From contig JAFGCC010000020.1 of the NCBI GenBank assembly GCA_016932815.1, positions 1 to 64,000 of the forward strand: DNA of 64,000 bases, read 5' to 3'. Made by a program: the position numbers and the translations under genes. The stretch comes from Microcaldota archaeon. GTDB lineage: Archaea; Micrarchaeota; Micrarchaeia; Anstonellales; Bilamarchaeaceae. The notes beneath the pieces are model-generated. The model was not told where the DNA came from. It worked only from the letters and a program-made list of their open reading frames with translations, and searched no databases. Below are positions 52,443 to 61,122 of this stretch, in pieces. The number at the start of each line of letters is the position of its first letter. Positions within the stretch are counted from its first letter, which is position 1.

Positions 52443-52793
52443 CTTCTGCCCTTTCGTTTTCCAAATCTGTGCAACCTTCGGTTGCATCTCTTGAGCAGAG
52501 CTCAAGAAAGAAAGGGCCGGTTCCCCCAAAGAAAAAGGATTTTGAGGTATTACTCTTTCTTTTTCTTCCCACTCCCGCTTTTGGGTTTCGTGTTTTGGAT
52601 TCTGGGTTTTGGGTTTTGTACGGATACGTCTGATAATTTAGGGTTTCCGGTTTCGGGTTCTGGTTGTTTGGATTTTTCCCCAAAGAAAAAGAATTATGGG
52701 CATTATCCCTTTTCCTATTCCTTCTTCCAGTTTTCCAGATGGATGCGCTCTGTTTCCCATGCTCTTTAAAAATCGGAATGCGCTAAGCAGGTT
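52443..52793. repeat. heptamer-repeat island flanked by 14-bp direct repeats
   Basis: This 351-nt gene-free stretch starts with two hairpins, GCAACC-TTCG-GTTGC and CTTGAG-CAGAG-CTCAAG. Next come CCCCAAAGAAAAAG at 52524-52537 and the same 14 bases at 52678-52691. Between these copies lie two blocks of degenerate 7-nt units related to TTTTGGG (52577-52620 and 52635-52675), with units such as TTTCGTG, TTCTGGG, TTTAGGG and TTTCCGG. The ORF on the minus strand here is an artefact of the heptamer. A TCTTTAAAAAT box at 52762-52772 precedes the next gene. Confidence 0.7.
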
Positions 52794-53105
52794 GTGGATT
52801 CGAAAACCAGGCTCCTCCACTGGATGCTAAATGCGTCGAGGGGAGGGCCAACGCGCATACGCATACTGCGCACTATAAGCAGCAACCCACAGAATACCCG
52901 CGCACTCGCAATGGAGCTAAAGCTCGACTACAAGACCGTGCAGTCGCACATGGAAATGCTCCTTGGGCATGGGATAATCTACACCCCCAAAAGGGGCTAT
53001 GGCTCTGTTTATTTCATAGGCCCCGAATGGGAAGGCAATGAATTCTTAAATGATTTGCTAAGAGGTAATGACGATGGCAAAAAAAAGCGAAAAAGGAAAA
53101 AATGA
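52794..53105 (+). CDS. winged-helix DNA-binding protein
   Basis: This 103-residue ArsR/MarR-like regulator has a helix-turn-helix (TRIRILRTISSNPQNTRALAMELKLDYKTVQSHMEMLLGHGIIYTPKRGYGSVYFIG) near 20-80. The beta wing is GYGSVYF, and the C-terminus is highly basic (KKKRKRKK), unusual for the class. The GTG start is about 22-25 nt after a TATA box, so the transcript is leaderless. The next gene, a small membrane protein, begins inside its 3' end. It is a likely local regulator of the envelope genes that follow. Confidence 0.8.
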   Translation: MDSKTRLLHWMLNASRGGPTRIRILRTISSNPQNTRALAMELKLDYKTVQSHMEMLLGHGIIYTPKRGYGSVYFIGPEWEGNEFLNDLLRGNDDGKKKRKRKK

Positions 53106-53523
53106 AGCTCGCGCAAGCACCGCGCCAAAGGCGGCAGCGGGGACGATACTTATAGTCGCCCTCTCAATAGGGATATTCTTAGCGGCAGACGCGCTATTCC
53201 CCTTCCGCGGGCTTGGCGACCGCAGGGAGGTAATGGAATTGATGCAGAGCTTCTTTACGATAACGACAATCCTCTCTTCTGCGATGTTCCTGGTTTCCGT
53301 TTACCTCCTCTACATCTACCTCAAGGATTACCTGGAACTGCGCAGCGGCTTCACCCTCGGCATACTATTGGCGGTGGCCTCGTTCCTCCTCTTCTCAATC
53401 ACTTCAAACCCCATATTGCACATGGTGTTTGGGATATTCGGCAAGGAGGGGATTTTCTCCATAATCCCCATGATTTTCGCAACACTGTCCCTGATAATCC
53501 TTGCATGGGTAAGTTCAAGGTAA
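53074..53523 (+). CDS. four-helix membrane protein
   Basis: This 149-residue protein has a basic 20-residue N-terminus. Four hydrophobic helices lie near 22-42, 60-82, 92-110 and 124-145 (ILIVALSIGIFLAADALF, ITTILSSAMFLVSVYLLYIYL, GILLAVASFLLFSI, IIPMIFATLSLIILAWV). No family is recognised. It overlaps the wHTH gene by 32 nt, so the pair is tightly coupled, as for DNA-binding/membrane sensor pairs. The ATG at 53074 is preferred to 53068 because GAGGT is then 7 nt away. Confidence 0.75.
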   Translation: MAKKSEKGKNEARASTAPKAAAGTILIVALSIGIFLAADALFPFRGLGDRREVMELMQSFFTITTILSSAMFLVSVYLLYIYLKDYLELRSGFTLGILLAVASFLLFSITSNPILHMVFGIFGKEGIFSIIPMIFATLSLIILAWVSSR

Positions 53524-53626
53524 TCCAGGAATACGCCCGATTACGGGGGAATTTGGGGGATATTCTGGGATTATTCCGGCGAAACTATTTATAAACGGAA
53601 ATCCAGCACAGATGCGGTGTTGGATA

Positions 53627-54319
53627 ATGGATGGAAAAATCATCGCAGCAGCCGCGTTGGTATTAATGTTCAGTGCGGGATTTGCGTTTTTCGGAATTGG
53701 GAGCCTGGGGGAATCCCCCCACGATGGGACCGGATTCATGCGGGGCATGCATTACCAGAACGAAAGCCCCGCCTTGCCCATGGGGGACTGGGGGCAGATG
53801 CCCCGGTGTGATGGGCAAGACTGCGCGCCCATGATGGGGCCGCACGGAATGGGGCACAAGGGAAACCTTACTATGGGCGAGCCCCAGGAAATCCCAGACG
53901 AATGCAGGCAGGCCCTTGAGAGCGGGGAAGCCTCCTCCCTGCTAGAAGAAATCCGCTCCGCAATGGAGGAGCAGGATTTCGAATTTGCAAAAGAGCTTCG
54001 CGAAGAATTAATTGAACTCATGCCAGATGGATGCGCGTTTGCCCAACACAGTATGCCCCAAAAGATGAACGAGCAGGGACGGGAAGCACCTCCCATACAC
54101 GGAATGTCCGAAGAATGCAGGCAGGCCCTTGAGAGCGGGGAATTCTCCTCCTTAATGGGGGAACTGCATTCAGCCTTGGAATCCGGGGATACTACACTGG
54201 CAACCGAACTCAAAGAAGAGATTAGGGAGCTCATGCCAGATGGATGCGCGGGTTTTCCTCTTGCGCATGGGATTTGGGGGGCACACGGATGCCCATTTAG
54301 CGAGGATGAGGCATCCTAA
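53627..54319 (+). CDS. secreted Met/His-rich protein with duplicated Cys-helix module
   Basis: The 230-residue protein has a signal peptide (KIIAAAALVLMFSAGFAFFG), then a Met/His/Gly-rich stretch (MRGMHYQ, MMGPHGMGHKG) that looks suited to copper or another soft metal. Two copies of a 45-residue module follow (ECRQALESGE-SSL...ELMPDGCA near 87-135 and 158-206), each with one Cys at either end, as in helical hairpins closed by a disulfide. The duplication is recent at DNA level. GGTG lies 7 nt before the ATG and a TATTTATAAAC box upstream. It opens the ABC-transporter operon. Confidence 0.75.
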   Translation: MDGKIIAAAALVLMFSAGFAFFGIGSLGESPHDGTGFMRGMHYQNESPALPMGDWGQMPRCDGQDCAPMMGPHGMGHKGNLTMGEPQEIPDECRQALESGEASSLLEEIRSAMEEQDFEFAKELREELIELMPDGCAFAQHSMPQKMNEQGREAPPIHGMSEECRQALESGEFSSLMGELHSALESGDTTLATELKEEIRELMPDGCAGFPLAHGIWGAHGCPFSEDEAS

Positions 54320-54354
54320 CCCCCCTCTTATCTTCTTTTTGGGAGTGGCTATAG

Positions 54355-55071
54355 ATGGACAGGGAAGGGGCGGGCACGGTAATGGAGCTGCGCAATGCGT
54401 GGAAGACCTACCGCATGGGAAAGGAAAAGGTGCATGCCCTCTCGGATTTTAGCCTCAAGATACACAAGAACGATTACATGACGATTGTGGGGCCTTCTGG
54501 AAGCGGGAAGAGCACCCTGCTGCACATGCTCGGCCTTCTGGATGTCCCCACAAGGGGAAGCCTCCTTATTGGGGGCAGGGACATCTCAAGGATGGGAATT
54601 GATGAGCGCGCGATAATCCGCGGCAGGAAAATAGGGTTCGTGTTCCAGGTTTTCAACCTGGTTCCTTCTCTTACCGCAATCAGGAACGTCGCCCTCCCAA
54701 TGATGATACAGGGCGTTCCCAAGCAAGTGCGCGAAGAGAGGGCGGCAAGAATACTATCTAGTCTTGGGATGGGGCACAGGCTCGACCACCTCCCAAGCGA
54801 ACTCTCAGGTGGGCAGAGGCAGAGAGTCGCAATGGCCAGGGCACTAGTAAACGACCCGGAGCTAATCCTAGCAGACGAGCCTACGGGCAACCTGGATTCC
54901 AAGACCGGCGAGGAAGTCGTGAAGCTTTTTGACAAATTGCACAAAGACGGCAGGACATTGGTCGTAGTAACGCATGACCCCTCTATTGCGAGGCATGGGG
55001 AGAGGACGGTCTGGATAAAAGACGGAAGGATAGAGCGTGACACTACAAAGGATACTAACAAACCAAAATGA
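54355..55071 (+). CDS. MacB/LolD-type ABC transporter ATPase
   Basis: The 238-residue ATPase is of the MacB/LolD class. It has Walker [10 protein letters not shown] near 44-52, Q-loop FVFQVFNL, signature [15 protein letters not shown] near 145-159, Walker [14 protein letters not shown] and switch His in VVVTHD. These ATPases drive mechanotransmission rather than substrate passage through a channel. The permeases are the two genes at 57.0-59.5 kb. An ATG at 54382 is an alternative start. The next gene begins after 25 nt. Confidence 0.94.
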   Translation: MDREGAGTVMELRNAWKTYRMGKEKVHALSDFSLKIHKNDYMTIVGPSGSGKSTLLHMLGLLDVPTRGSLLIGGRDISRMGIDERAIIRGRKIGFVFQVFNLVPSLTAIRNVALPMMIQGVPKQVREERAARILSSLGMGHRLDHLPSELSGGQRQRVAMARALVNDPELILADEPTGNLDSKTGEEVVKLFDKLHKDGRTLVVVTHDPSIARHGERTVWIKDGRIERDTTKDTNKPK

Positions 55072-55096
55072 AACAAGGCAAAACGATGGTGTGAAA

Positions 55097-56614
55097 ATGA
55101 AACGAAGTTATTTGTTGTTTGCAGTAATGCTGCTTGGGCTCTCCTTTGCGGGGCTTAGCGTGGATGATTATTCGCTCTCGCCGCAGGTAGTGGAGCCAGG
55201 CGATTCCGGAGTATTGGAGATTACGATTTCCAATGGGGCAGATAGCGACACGGTGGAAAACGTTGCGATAACCGTTTCATCCGCCAGTACCCTGGGAATA
55301 GACCGCAGTTTCCTAGTCGGGGACCTGGAGGCAAAATCCTCGGTCGTGGTGTCGCTGCCCTTTACCGCCTCAGAGAACGTAACGAGCGGTTATTACGTGG
55401 TTGAAGTCCATGCAGTGGGCAGGACCAAGGAGTATTATCTTGACTCCAACAACCAGCTAAAATCCAAGACCGAAACGTTTGAAAAAAGCGCGTCAATACC
55501 AATCCAGATTGTCGAGCAGCCGGTAATCTCGGTTGCAATTTCCGAGAAGGTCGTAGATGAATTGACACAAGAGGAATTCGTCTTCACCAATTCCGGAGGG
55601 GACGCAAAAAGGATACAGGTTACAATCCTCAACGACGGAATAGGGTTCTCCAACATGGGGAAAGTTTACCTTGCCTCTTTAGAAGATGAAGCAACCGTGA
55701 GCGCAACGCTGGATGCGCGCGGAGCAGAAGACGGGGCGGCCAAGCTAAGGCTCCAGCTAACTTACTACAATGAAATCGGGACCGAACAGGCCGAAGTGAT
55801 GGAAATCCCCATCACAGTAAAGAAGGGGGGAGGAAACTTCCTCTTCGTTCAGGATGGGGCGATGCTAGCAGGCGAAAACGGCAAGCTGGATTTGGAACTA
55901 ACCAACGTGGGGCCATCGGTTTCGGATTTGAGCATCACTTCCGGCACCGACGGAGTGAGCCTAAAAGGGCTAAATGAATACACCCTAGGGGACCTTGCAG
56001 AAGGCGAAACCACGACTTTCGAGCTCTCAATCGTCTCGGATTTGGACCCTGGGACGCAGAACGTTGAGTTTGACCTTAGCTGGGAGGAAAACGGGGAAGA
56101 GAGGAGCGGAAGCGTAACGATACCGATAAAGGTAATTCCGGATTCCGCAATAAGCGTATACCTGGAGGCAAAGACCACCCCCCTGGCCGCGAACTCGGAG
56201 AACACGCTCTCGGTTACGGTTTCCAACCTGGGAGTCTATGACATACAGGGGACCACGCTGAGAATCGAGAGCGAGGCTTTCACGCTGGAGACCATACAGG
56301 CAGAGCAGTTTATGGGAGAGCTTGAGAGCGACGATTTTAGCAGCGTCCAGTACGACATAACCGTGGAGAACGTGCCCGCAGGGGAATACCCCGTGCTGGT
56401 TACGGTCTCCTTCAGGGACGCTTCGGGAGAATGGTCGAGTGTGGAGCGGGAAATCCCCATTACGGTAAGGGGATTTGGCTCTTCAATGTCCGAATCCGGC
56501 ATGGGCAGCCGGGGAGGCCTTAATATCCCCGTGATAGCGGGAACCGTCGCAATAGGCGCGGGAGCCTACTGGCTCTGGAAAAAGAGGAAGAAGAAATCGC
56601 ACTATGGAGGGTGA
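55097..56614 (+). CDS. CARDB/S-layer-like envelope protein
   Basis: The 505-residue protein has a signal peptide ([20 protein letters not shown]). Four or so tandem beta-sandwich modules of about 110 residues follow, with the CARDB-type pattern [13 protein letters not shown], then [21 protein letters not shown] and SGYYVVEV. These resemble COG1361-type S-layer domains. A C-terminal membrane helix ([18 protein letters not shown]) is followed by KKRKKK. It is probably the extracytoplasmic adaptor of the MacB-type transporter, replacing the MacA-type partner (inference from position). The ATG at 55097 is chosen for the signal peptide. It overlaps nothing and lies 25 nt after the ATPase. Confidence 0.8.
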   Translation: MKRSYLLFAVMLLGLSFAGLSVDDYSLSPQVVEPGDSGVLEITISNGADSDTVENVAITVSSASTLGIDRSFLVGDLEAKSSVVVSLPFTASENVTSGYYVVEVHAVGRTKEYYLDSNNQLKSKTETFEKSASIPIQIVEQPVISVAISEKVVDELTQEEFVFTNSGGDAKRIQVTILNDGIGFSNMGKVYLASLEDEATVSATLDARGAEDGAAKLRLQLTYYNEIGTEQAEVMEIPITVKKGGGNFLFVQDGAMLAGENGKLDLELTNVGPSVSDLSITSGTDGVSLKGLNEYTLGDLAEGETTTFELSIVSDLDPGTQNVEFDLSWEENGEERSGSVTIPIKVIPDSAISVYLEAKTTPLAANSENTLSVTVSNLGVYDIQGTTLRIESEAFTLETIQAEQFMGELESDDFSSVQYDITVENVPAGEYPVLVTVSFRDASGEWSSVEREIPITVRGFGSSMSESGMGSRGGLNIPVIAGTVAIGAGAYWLWKKRKKKSHYGG

Positions 56615-56620
56615 GGAAGA

Positions 56621-56932
56621 ATGAGGAAGAACTTTTGGCTTGCATTGCTGGCGTTTGCGGTAATCGGGATTTCCTTTGCCGGGCCCATGATGATGCCCGG
56701 AGGGGGAATGGGCGCAGGCCCCGGACAGGAAACCGGCAGCGGGGGGGATGCGGATTCCTCCTATGCCTCTTCATCCTTTGTTGGAGGGGCAAGCCCAGGG
56801 CTTCCCCTTACCGAAGTGGGCATAGGGCTTGCGATACTCGCAGCAGGATACTGGTGGTTTGAAGTGCGCAAAAGCCGCAAGAGGAAGCCCCCGGAAGGCG
56901 AGGAGGATTCCCCGGATGAACGGGAGGAGTAG
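56621..56932 (+). CDS. small secreted Gly/Met-rich membrane protein
   Basis: This 103-residue protein has an N-terminal signal (LALLAFAVIGISFAG), then a Met/Gly-rich segment (PMMMPGGGMGAGPGQ), a Ser/Gly linker, one membrane helix (TEVGIGLAILAAGYWWF) and a charged cytoplasmic tail (RKSRKRKPPEGEEDSPDEREE). Met-rich segments also occur in the secreted protein that opens the operon, which suggests a shared ligand. GAGGAAGA precedes the ATG, and it starts 6 nt after the CARDB gene. Confidence 0.75.
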   Translation: MRKNFWLALLAFAVIGISFAGPMMMPGGGMGAGPGQETGSGGDADSSYASSSFVGGASPGLPLTEVGIGLAILAAGYWWFEVRKSRKRKPPEGEEDSPDEREE

Positions 56933-56939
56933 GCAGGGC

Positions 56940-57023
56940 ATGATGGACGCTTCGCTAGCTGCCATGCTCGCGGTATTGCTCATTGCGGCATGCACCTACT
57001 GGTATTTCGGATGGAGGCGCTAG
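56940..57023 (+). CDS. 27-residue single-span membrane peptide
   Basis: This microprotein (MMDASLAAMLAVLLIAACTYWYFGWRR) is one hydrophobic helix with an aromatic, basic end. It is too short for the track's own entry and is hidden in a longer frame. It sits 7 nt after the previous stop with GGAGGAGT about 15 nt upstream, and its TAG ends 1 nt before the TTG start of the first permease. Position and composition suggest a small accessory subunit of the transporter. It may also be a spacer ORF. Confidence 0.5.
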   Translation: MMDASLAAMLAVLLIAACTYWYFGWRR

Positions 57024-57024
57024 G

Positions 57025-58239
57025 TTGGAATTCTCGGACCTAATAGAGTACTCCTTTGTGCACCTTAAGCACAGGGGGATACGGACCTGGCTCACCCTCC
57101 TGGGAATAGTGGTGGGCATCTCCTCGTTCATACTGCTAGTGGGCATAGTAGATGGCATGAATGCGAGCATCCAGGAGAAGATGGGCGAATTCGGCTCGGA
57201 CATATTCACAATAAGCCCTGGGGGAAACGCAAGGGAGGGAGGCCCCCCAGGAATGGGCAGCTCAATGTCTGCGGACAAGCTATATTTGGATGATGTTGAG
57301 ACAATTGAGAAGGTGGATGGAGTGGGGACGGTTTCCCCGGTCCTCAGCGTTTCAGTGGAGCTTGAATACAGGGACAAGACCTCCGAGCGCACGGTAACCG
57401 GCGTGGACCTGGAAACCTATGAGGACACCAACGTGATGTCCGACCTGCTGGAGGGAAGGTACCTGGTTTCCTCTGACAAGGGGGCCGTGCTCGTGGGAAG
57501 TTCCCTAATAGAGCGCACGTTCTCAGGGAAAGTGGGGCTCAATTCCCGCATAGAAATAGACGATAAGCAATTCAAGATAATAGGAATCCTAGATGAGAAT
57601 AGCAGCATGGGCGGCATGGGGGGAGGCAGCATATACATTCCCATAGACGATGCGCGGGACTTGGCAGGGGATTCCATAGCTTCGGAGGAAGTGAGCAAGA
57701 TACAGGTAAAGATAGATAATGGATACAACCTGACTGCGGTGGTTGATGATGTGGAGGAGGCCCTGATGGAGGACCATGGAGTCAGCAAAGACGACATGGA
57801 TTTCACGATTACAAGCTCGGTCCTAATGGAAGCGCAAAGGACGGAGATACTAGGAACCCTCACGCTTTTCCTGGGCCTGGTTTCCGCCGTTTCGCTCCTA
57901 GTTGGCGGAATAGGCATTTCCAATACGATGTTCATGAGCGTCCTTGAGAGGACAAGGGAGATTGGGCTGCTAAAAGCGCTTGGGGCGACATCTTCGCAGA
58001 TACGCAACATCTTCCTCGTTGAGGCGGTGGTTATCGGGCTGCTTGGCGGAATACTGGGAATCCTGGCCGGATACCTCCTGCTCCAGGCGGTGTCCCTTCT
58101 TGGCTATGAAGGCCACATTTCAGAATTCATGCTGGCAATATCCTTTGGGGTGTCCCTGGGGGTGGGCGCGGCAGCGGGCACATATCCTGCAAGGTCCGCC
58201 ACGCGGGTTCCGGCAATAGAAGCATTGAGGTATGAGTGA
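57025..58239 (+). CDS. MacB-type ABC permease 1
   Basis: The 404-residue permease has an N-terminal helix (IRTWLTLLGIVVGISSFILLVGIVDGM) and a large extracytoplasmic MacB_PCD domain (about 50-270). Three C-terminal FtsX helices follow near 275-400 (ILGTLTLFLGLVSAVSLLVGGIGISNTMFMSVLERTREIGLLKALGATSSQIRNIFL). The TTG at 57025 follows the preceding stop directly and gives a family-like start (EFSDLIEYS). It overlaps permease 2 by ATGA-type fusion of reading frames. Confidence 0.9.
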   Translation: MEFSDLIEYSFVHLKHRGIRTWLTLLGIVVGISSFILLVGIVDGMNASIQEKMGEFGSDIFTISPGGNAREGGPPGMGSSMSADKLYLDDVETIEKVDGVGTVSPVLSVSVELEYRDKTSERTVTGVDLETYEDTNVMSDLLEGRYLVSSDKGAVLVGSSLIERTFSGKVGLNSRIEIDDKQFKIIGILDENSSMGGMGGGSIYIPIDDARDLAGDSIASEEVSKIQVKIDNGYNLTAVVDDVEEALMEDHGVSKDDMDFTITSSVLMEAQRTEILGTLTLFLGLVSAVSLLVGGIGISNTMFMSVLERTREIGLLKALGATSSQIRNIFLVEAVVIGLLGGILGILAGYLLLQAVSLLGYEGHISEFMLAISFGVSLGVGAAAGTYPARSATRVPAIEALRYE

Positions 58240-59461
58240 CATGAGGATGGGAGACCTTTTAGAATACAGCGTGGAGCACCTCTTCCATAGGAAGCTTCGC
58301 TCATGGCTCACCGTAATCGGCATCCTGCTGGGCATTGCGACAATCGTTGTGCTAGTCTCAATAGGGGATGGGGTAAGTGCCAGCATAAGCGAGAGCCTGG
58401 ATGCTTTTGGGGACGACATGGTAACAGTCACCCCCGGAGGGGGATTTGCCTTCCGCAACATGGAGGAGGTGGATTCGGATTATGGGAAGCTCTACGAAAA
58501 GGACGCTTCCAAGGCAAGGAGGGTAATGGGGGTAAGCGACGTTTCCATGTCGGTTTCATCAAACGTGGAAATCTCCTTTGCGGACAAGGAAACGGCGGCA
58601 TCGGTAACCGCTACGGAATCCAACATATTCACAATGTTCCCCTCCTCCTACCCGCTTGAGAAGGGGAGGTATTTCTCCGATTCGGAGCAGAATGTCGCGG
58701 TAATAGGCTACGGAGTTGCAAACGACATGTTCGGCTCCGATGAGGTTGAAGTGAACAGCTACATCTACCTTGAAAACGAGCGCTACAAGGTCGTGGGGAT
58801 ACTAGAGGAAACAGGCTCTATGTTCTCAGGGGCCGGAGACAGCGCGATATACGTCCCTTTCGAAGACAAGGACTCCCTCTTTAGCGAAGACGACCTTGCC
58901 GAAGGGGAAATCGGGGAAATAACAATCAAGGTTTACGAGGGGACCAACACGACCGAAGTGGGAGAGGGCGTAACCTCCCTGCTCTCACTCTCGCACGGAG
59001 TTGACGAGGACAATCCGGATTTCAGCGTTACCACTTCCGAATCCACATCAGAGAGGATATCGGAAGTTACCAGCACCCTGAGCACCGCGCTCCTGCTAAT
59101 CGGGATGATTTCCGCCATAGTCGGGGGCATAGGGGTTGCGAACACCATGTACATGAGCGTGGTTGAGCGCACAAAGGAAGTCGGAATCCTAAAATCCATA
59201 GGCGCCACATCCCTGCAGATACTAGCCCTATTCATAATGGAAGCGGCAATGGTCGGGGCAATCGGGGGCATAACGGGATTGCTGCTGGGAGCCGGGGTGA
59301 TACAGCTAATAACCTCTCTTGGGATAATGACTCCGTGCCTGAAGCTTGAAGTGGGGCTTGGCGCAATACTGTTCTCCACTTTCGTTGGGGTAGTGGCTGG
59401 GGCGCTTCCGGCCCGCAGCGCATCCAGGATTCCCGCAGTAGAAGCATTATCTTATGATTGA
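58232..59461 (+). CDS. MacB-type ABC permease 2
   Basis: The 409-residue paralogue of permease 1 is similar along its whole length (LEYSVEHLFHRKLRSWLTVIGILLGIATIVVLVSIGDGVSASI, then GGIGVANTMYMSVVERTKEVGILKSIGAT). The PCD domain differs most, so the two probably form a heterodimer with distinct outer surfaces. The start overlaps permease 1 by 8 nt. Together with the ATPase at 54.4 kb this gives a full MacB-like unit in an operon with the CARDB protein and two small membrane proteins. Confidence 0.9.
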   Translation: MSDMRMGDLLEYSVEHLFHRKLRSWLTVIGILLGIATIVVLVSIGDGVSASISESLDAFGDDMVTVTPGGGFAFRNMEEVDSDYGKLYEKDASKARRVMGVSDVSMSVSSNVEISFADKETAASVTATESNIFTMFPSSYPLEKGRYFSDSEQNVAVIGYGVANDMFGSDEVEVNSYIYLENERYKVVGILEETGSMFSGAGDSAIYVPFEDKDSLFSEDDLAEGEIGEITIKVYEGTNTTEVGEGVTSLLSLSHGVDEDNPDFSVTTSESTSERISEVTSTLSTALLLIGMISAIVGGIGVANTMYMSVVERTKEVGILKSIGATSLQILALFIMEAAMVGAIGGITGLLLGAGVIQLITSLGIMTPCLKLEVGLGAILFSTFVGVVAGALPARSASRIPAVEALSYD

Positions 59462-59574
59462 TGCGTTGCGCTCTATTCCGTGGCAAAAAGGTGCGAGGCA
59501 AGCCGCACACCCTTGCCGTGCCTGGTTTATAAAACATGGGAGGCATAATTTCCAAATAGAAGAGGAAGCTGAAA

Positions 59575-60258
59575 ATGGAAGGAGAGCGCGAAGGGGAGAA
59601 TACATCGCCCATGAGGCTTACTATCATCCCAGTGGCACACGTTTCCAAAAAAAGCGCGGAGCTTGTGCACAAGACCATCCTGGAGGAAAACCCCGAAGTA
59701 GTCGGATTGGAGCTATGCCGCGAGCGCCTAGCTTCCCTATCGGCTAGGGAGCGCAGGGGAATGGACATTCGCACCGCAATCTCGCACCCCACATCCGCAT
59801 TCTTGTATCTTGCCCAGCAGGCCCTGGGGAAATTCTGGAGGATAACCCCCGGCTCGGAGATGGTCGCAGCGCTCCGCGCAGCGGCACTCTCCAACAAGCC
59901 CGTATTGCTCTTGGATAGGCCAATTAGGCTTACCGCCAGGGAACTAGAGAAAATCCCGCTTGGGGAAAAGCTTGGAATGCTATTCTGGGACATCCCCCTG
60001 GGGCGCAAAAAGGGCGTGAAGCTTGAGCACCTGATGGATCCTGCAGCCCTGCGCCCGCTTCTATCTAGCATGAAGGAAAAATTCCCCAAATCATACGAGG
60101 TTTTCGTGGAATCGCGCAACAGGTACATGCTTGCAATGCTCCTAAAGAGGAACCCGCAGAGCGCGGTAATAGTGGTAGGCGCAGCGCACTCAGAAGGCAT
60201 AAAAGAGTTGGCGGAGCAGTCCGGAGCAAAGATGGAAATAACGATAAAGAGGTATTGA
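59575..60258 (+). CDS. TraB/PrgY-family protein
   Basis: This 227-residue protein belongs to the TraB/PrgY/GumN group: strand LTIIPVAHVSKKS, then PEVVGLELCRERLASL, helices with PVLLLDRPIRLTARELEKI, and the closing motif SAVIVVGAAHSEGIKEL. The conserved Glu, Arg and His positions of the family (GLELCRER, GAAH) are present. The C-terminal membrane part found in some members is missing, so this is a soluble short form. Family function is uncertain, possibly a metal-dependent peptidase-like activity. A GTTTATAAAAC box lies near 59524-59534. wHTH and MBL genes follow in one operon. Confidence 0.82.
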   Translation: MEGEREGENTSPMRLTIIPVAHVSKKSAELVHKTILEENPEVVGLELCRERLASLSARERRGMDIRTAISHPTSAFLYLAQQALGKFWRITPGSEMVAALRAAALSNKPVLLLDRPIRLTARELEKIPLGEKLGMLFWDIPLGRKKGVKLEHLMDPAALRPLLSSMKEKFPKSYEVFVESRNRYMLAMLLKRNPQSAVIVVGAAHSEGIKELAEQSGAKMEITIKRY

Positions 60259-60262
60259 AAAA

Positions 60263-60517
60263 ATGGAATTGCTCTTGCGAAAGAAACAGGCCGCGGTTTT
60301 TTTGTTCCTAAAATCCCATGAGGAGCCGGTTTACCTAACCCAGATAGCCAGGGAGACTAAGACCACTTACGTTTACATAACCAATTTCATCTCCTTCCTA
60401 GCAGATAAGGGAATAGTCTCCATAGCCCCCCGCTCAAAAAAGAAGCTAGTAAGGTTAACCGAGAAGGGGAGGGAAATCTCGGTGCGCATTGAGGCTTTGA
60501 GGGAGGCTCTGGAATGA
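60263..60517 (+). CDS. small winged-helix regulator
   Basis: The 84-residue MarR-like wHTH protein has KKQAAVFLFLKSHEEPVYLTQIARETKTTYVYITNFISFLADKGIVSI as the helix-turn-helix and LVRLTEKGREI as the wing and last helix. It lacks the dimer helices of full MarR proteins. It starts 4 nt after the TraB-like gene and overlaps the next gene by 4 nt, so it may regulate its own operon. Confidence 0.8.
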   Translation: MELLLRKKQAAVFLFLKSHEEPVYLTQIARETKTTYVYITNFISFLADKGIVSIAPRSKKKLVRLTEKGREISVRIEALREALE

Positions 60518-61122
60518 TAGAGGTTTTCCGCGGCAAGGCCAAAGACCCAAAGGACGCATTGCGCGCAACGCTCGCAACCGGTTACCTGATAGGGAAGTTC
60601 GCGGTGGATTCCCCAGAAGGAGTGGCCTATCCGGGAAACCCCCTAATCCTCATAACGCACGCCCATTGCGACCATGTCTGCGGCCTCAATACCCATAACC
60701 TGGATTATGCGTGCTCAGGGTTCTGCGCAAAGGCGATTGAAGGTTCTATTGAGAGTGCTCTGCTCTGTTCGCACCTTGGGTTATCGCCCCCCAGGCGCCC
60801 GCCCAGGGAAGTCTTGTCCGAAGGGCAGGTGCTAGAAAGCGAAGGCTTCTCCATAGAGGTAATAGAAACCCCGGGGCACGCAGAAGGCGCGCTCTGCTTC
60901 TACATCAGAGAGCACAAGGCGCTATTTAGCGGAGACACTGTTTTTGGGGAAGGCTTCCTCCCATCGCTCTCGCTTCCTACTAGCAGCAAGGAGGCCCTCC
61001 TAGAGAGCTATGAGAAGCTATCCAATTACGAAATACGAAAAATCTATCCTGGGCATGGCTCCCCCTTTGAAGCCGAAGGCTACATAAGGAGCCTAATCCC
61101 GATAGCAAAAGAATTCATATGA
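60514..61122 (+). CDS. metallo-beta-lactamase-fold hydrolase
   Basis: The 202-residue MBL-fold enzyme has the zinc motif THAHCDHVCG near 49-58, later ligands in ETPGHAEGALCFY (His near 116), LFSGDTVFGE (Asp near 137) and the last His in YPGHGSPFE near 182. The length and GHxxG pattern resemble glyoxalase II-like hydrolases, but substrates cannot be predicted. The ATG overlaps the wHTH stop. It converges on the gene at 61115 with an 8-nt overlap. Confidence 0.88.
   Translation: MIEVFRGKAKDPKDALRATLATGYLIGKFAVDSPEGVAYPGNPLILITHAHCDHVCGLNTHNLDYACSGFCAKAIEGSIESALLCSHLGLSPPRRPPREVLSEGQVLESEGFSIEVIETPGHAEGALCFYIREHKALFSGDTVFGEGFLPSLSLPTSSKEALLESYEKLSNYEIRKIYPGHGSPFEAEGYIRSLIPIAKEFI

Noticed and set aside
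52321-52683. 120-residue minus-strand ORF with NPKPE-type repeats
   Set aside because: It spans the tRNA-Lys gene and its repeat content comes from the heptamer array; such ORFs are artefacts of period-7 repeats.
59495-59520. GGCAAG...CTTGCC inverted repeat before the TraB-like gene
   Set aside because: A single 6-bp stem with no conserved context; could be chance or a weak terminator of the permease operon.
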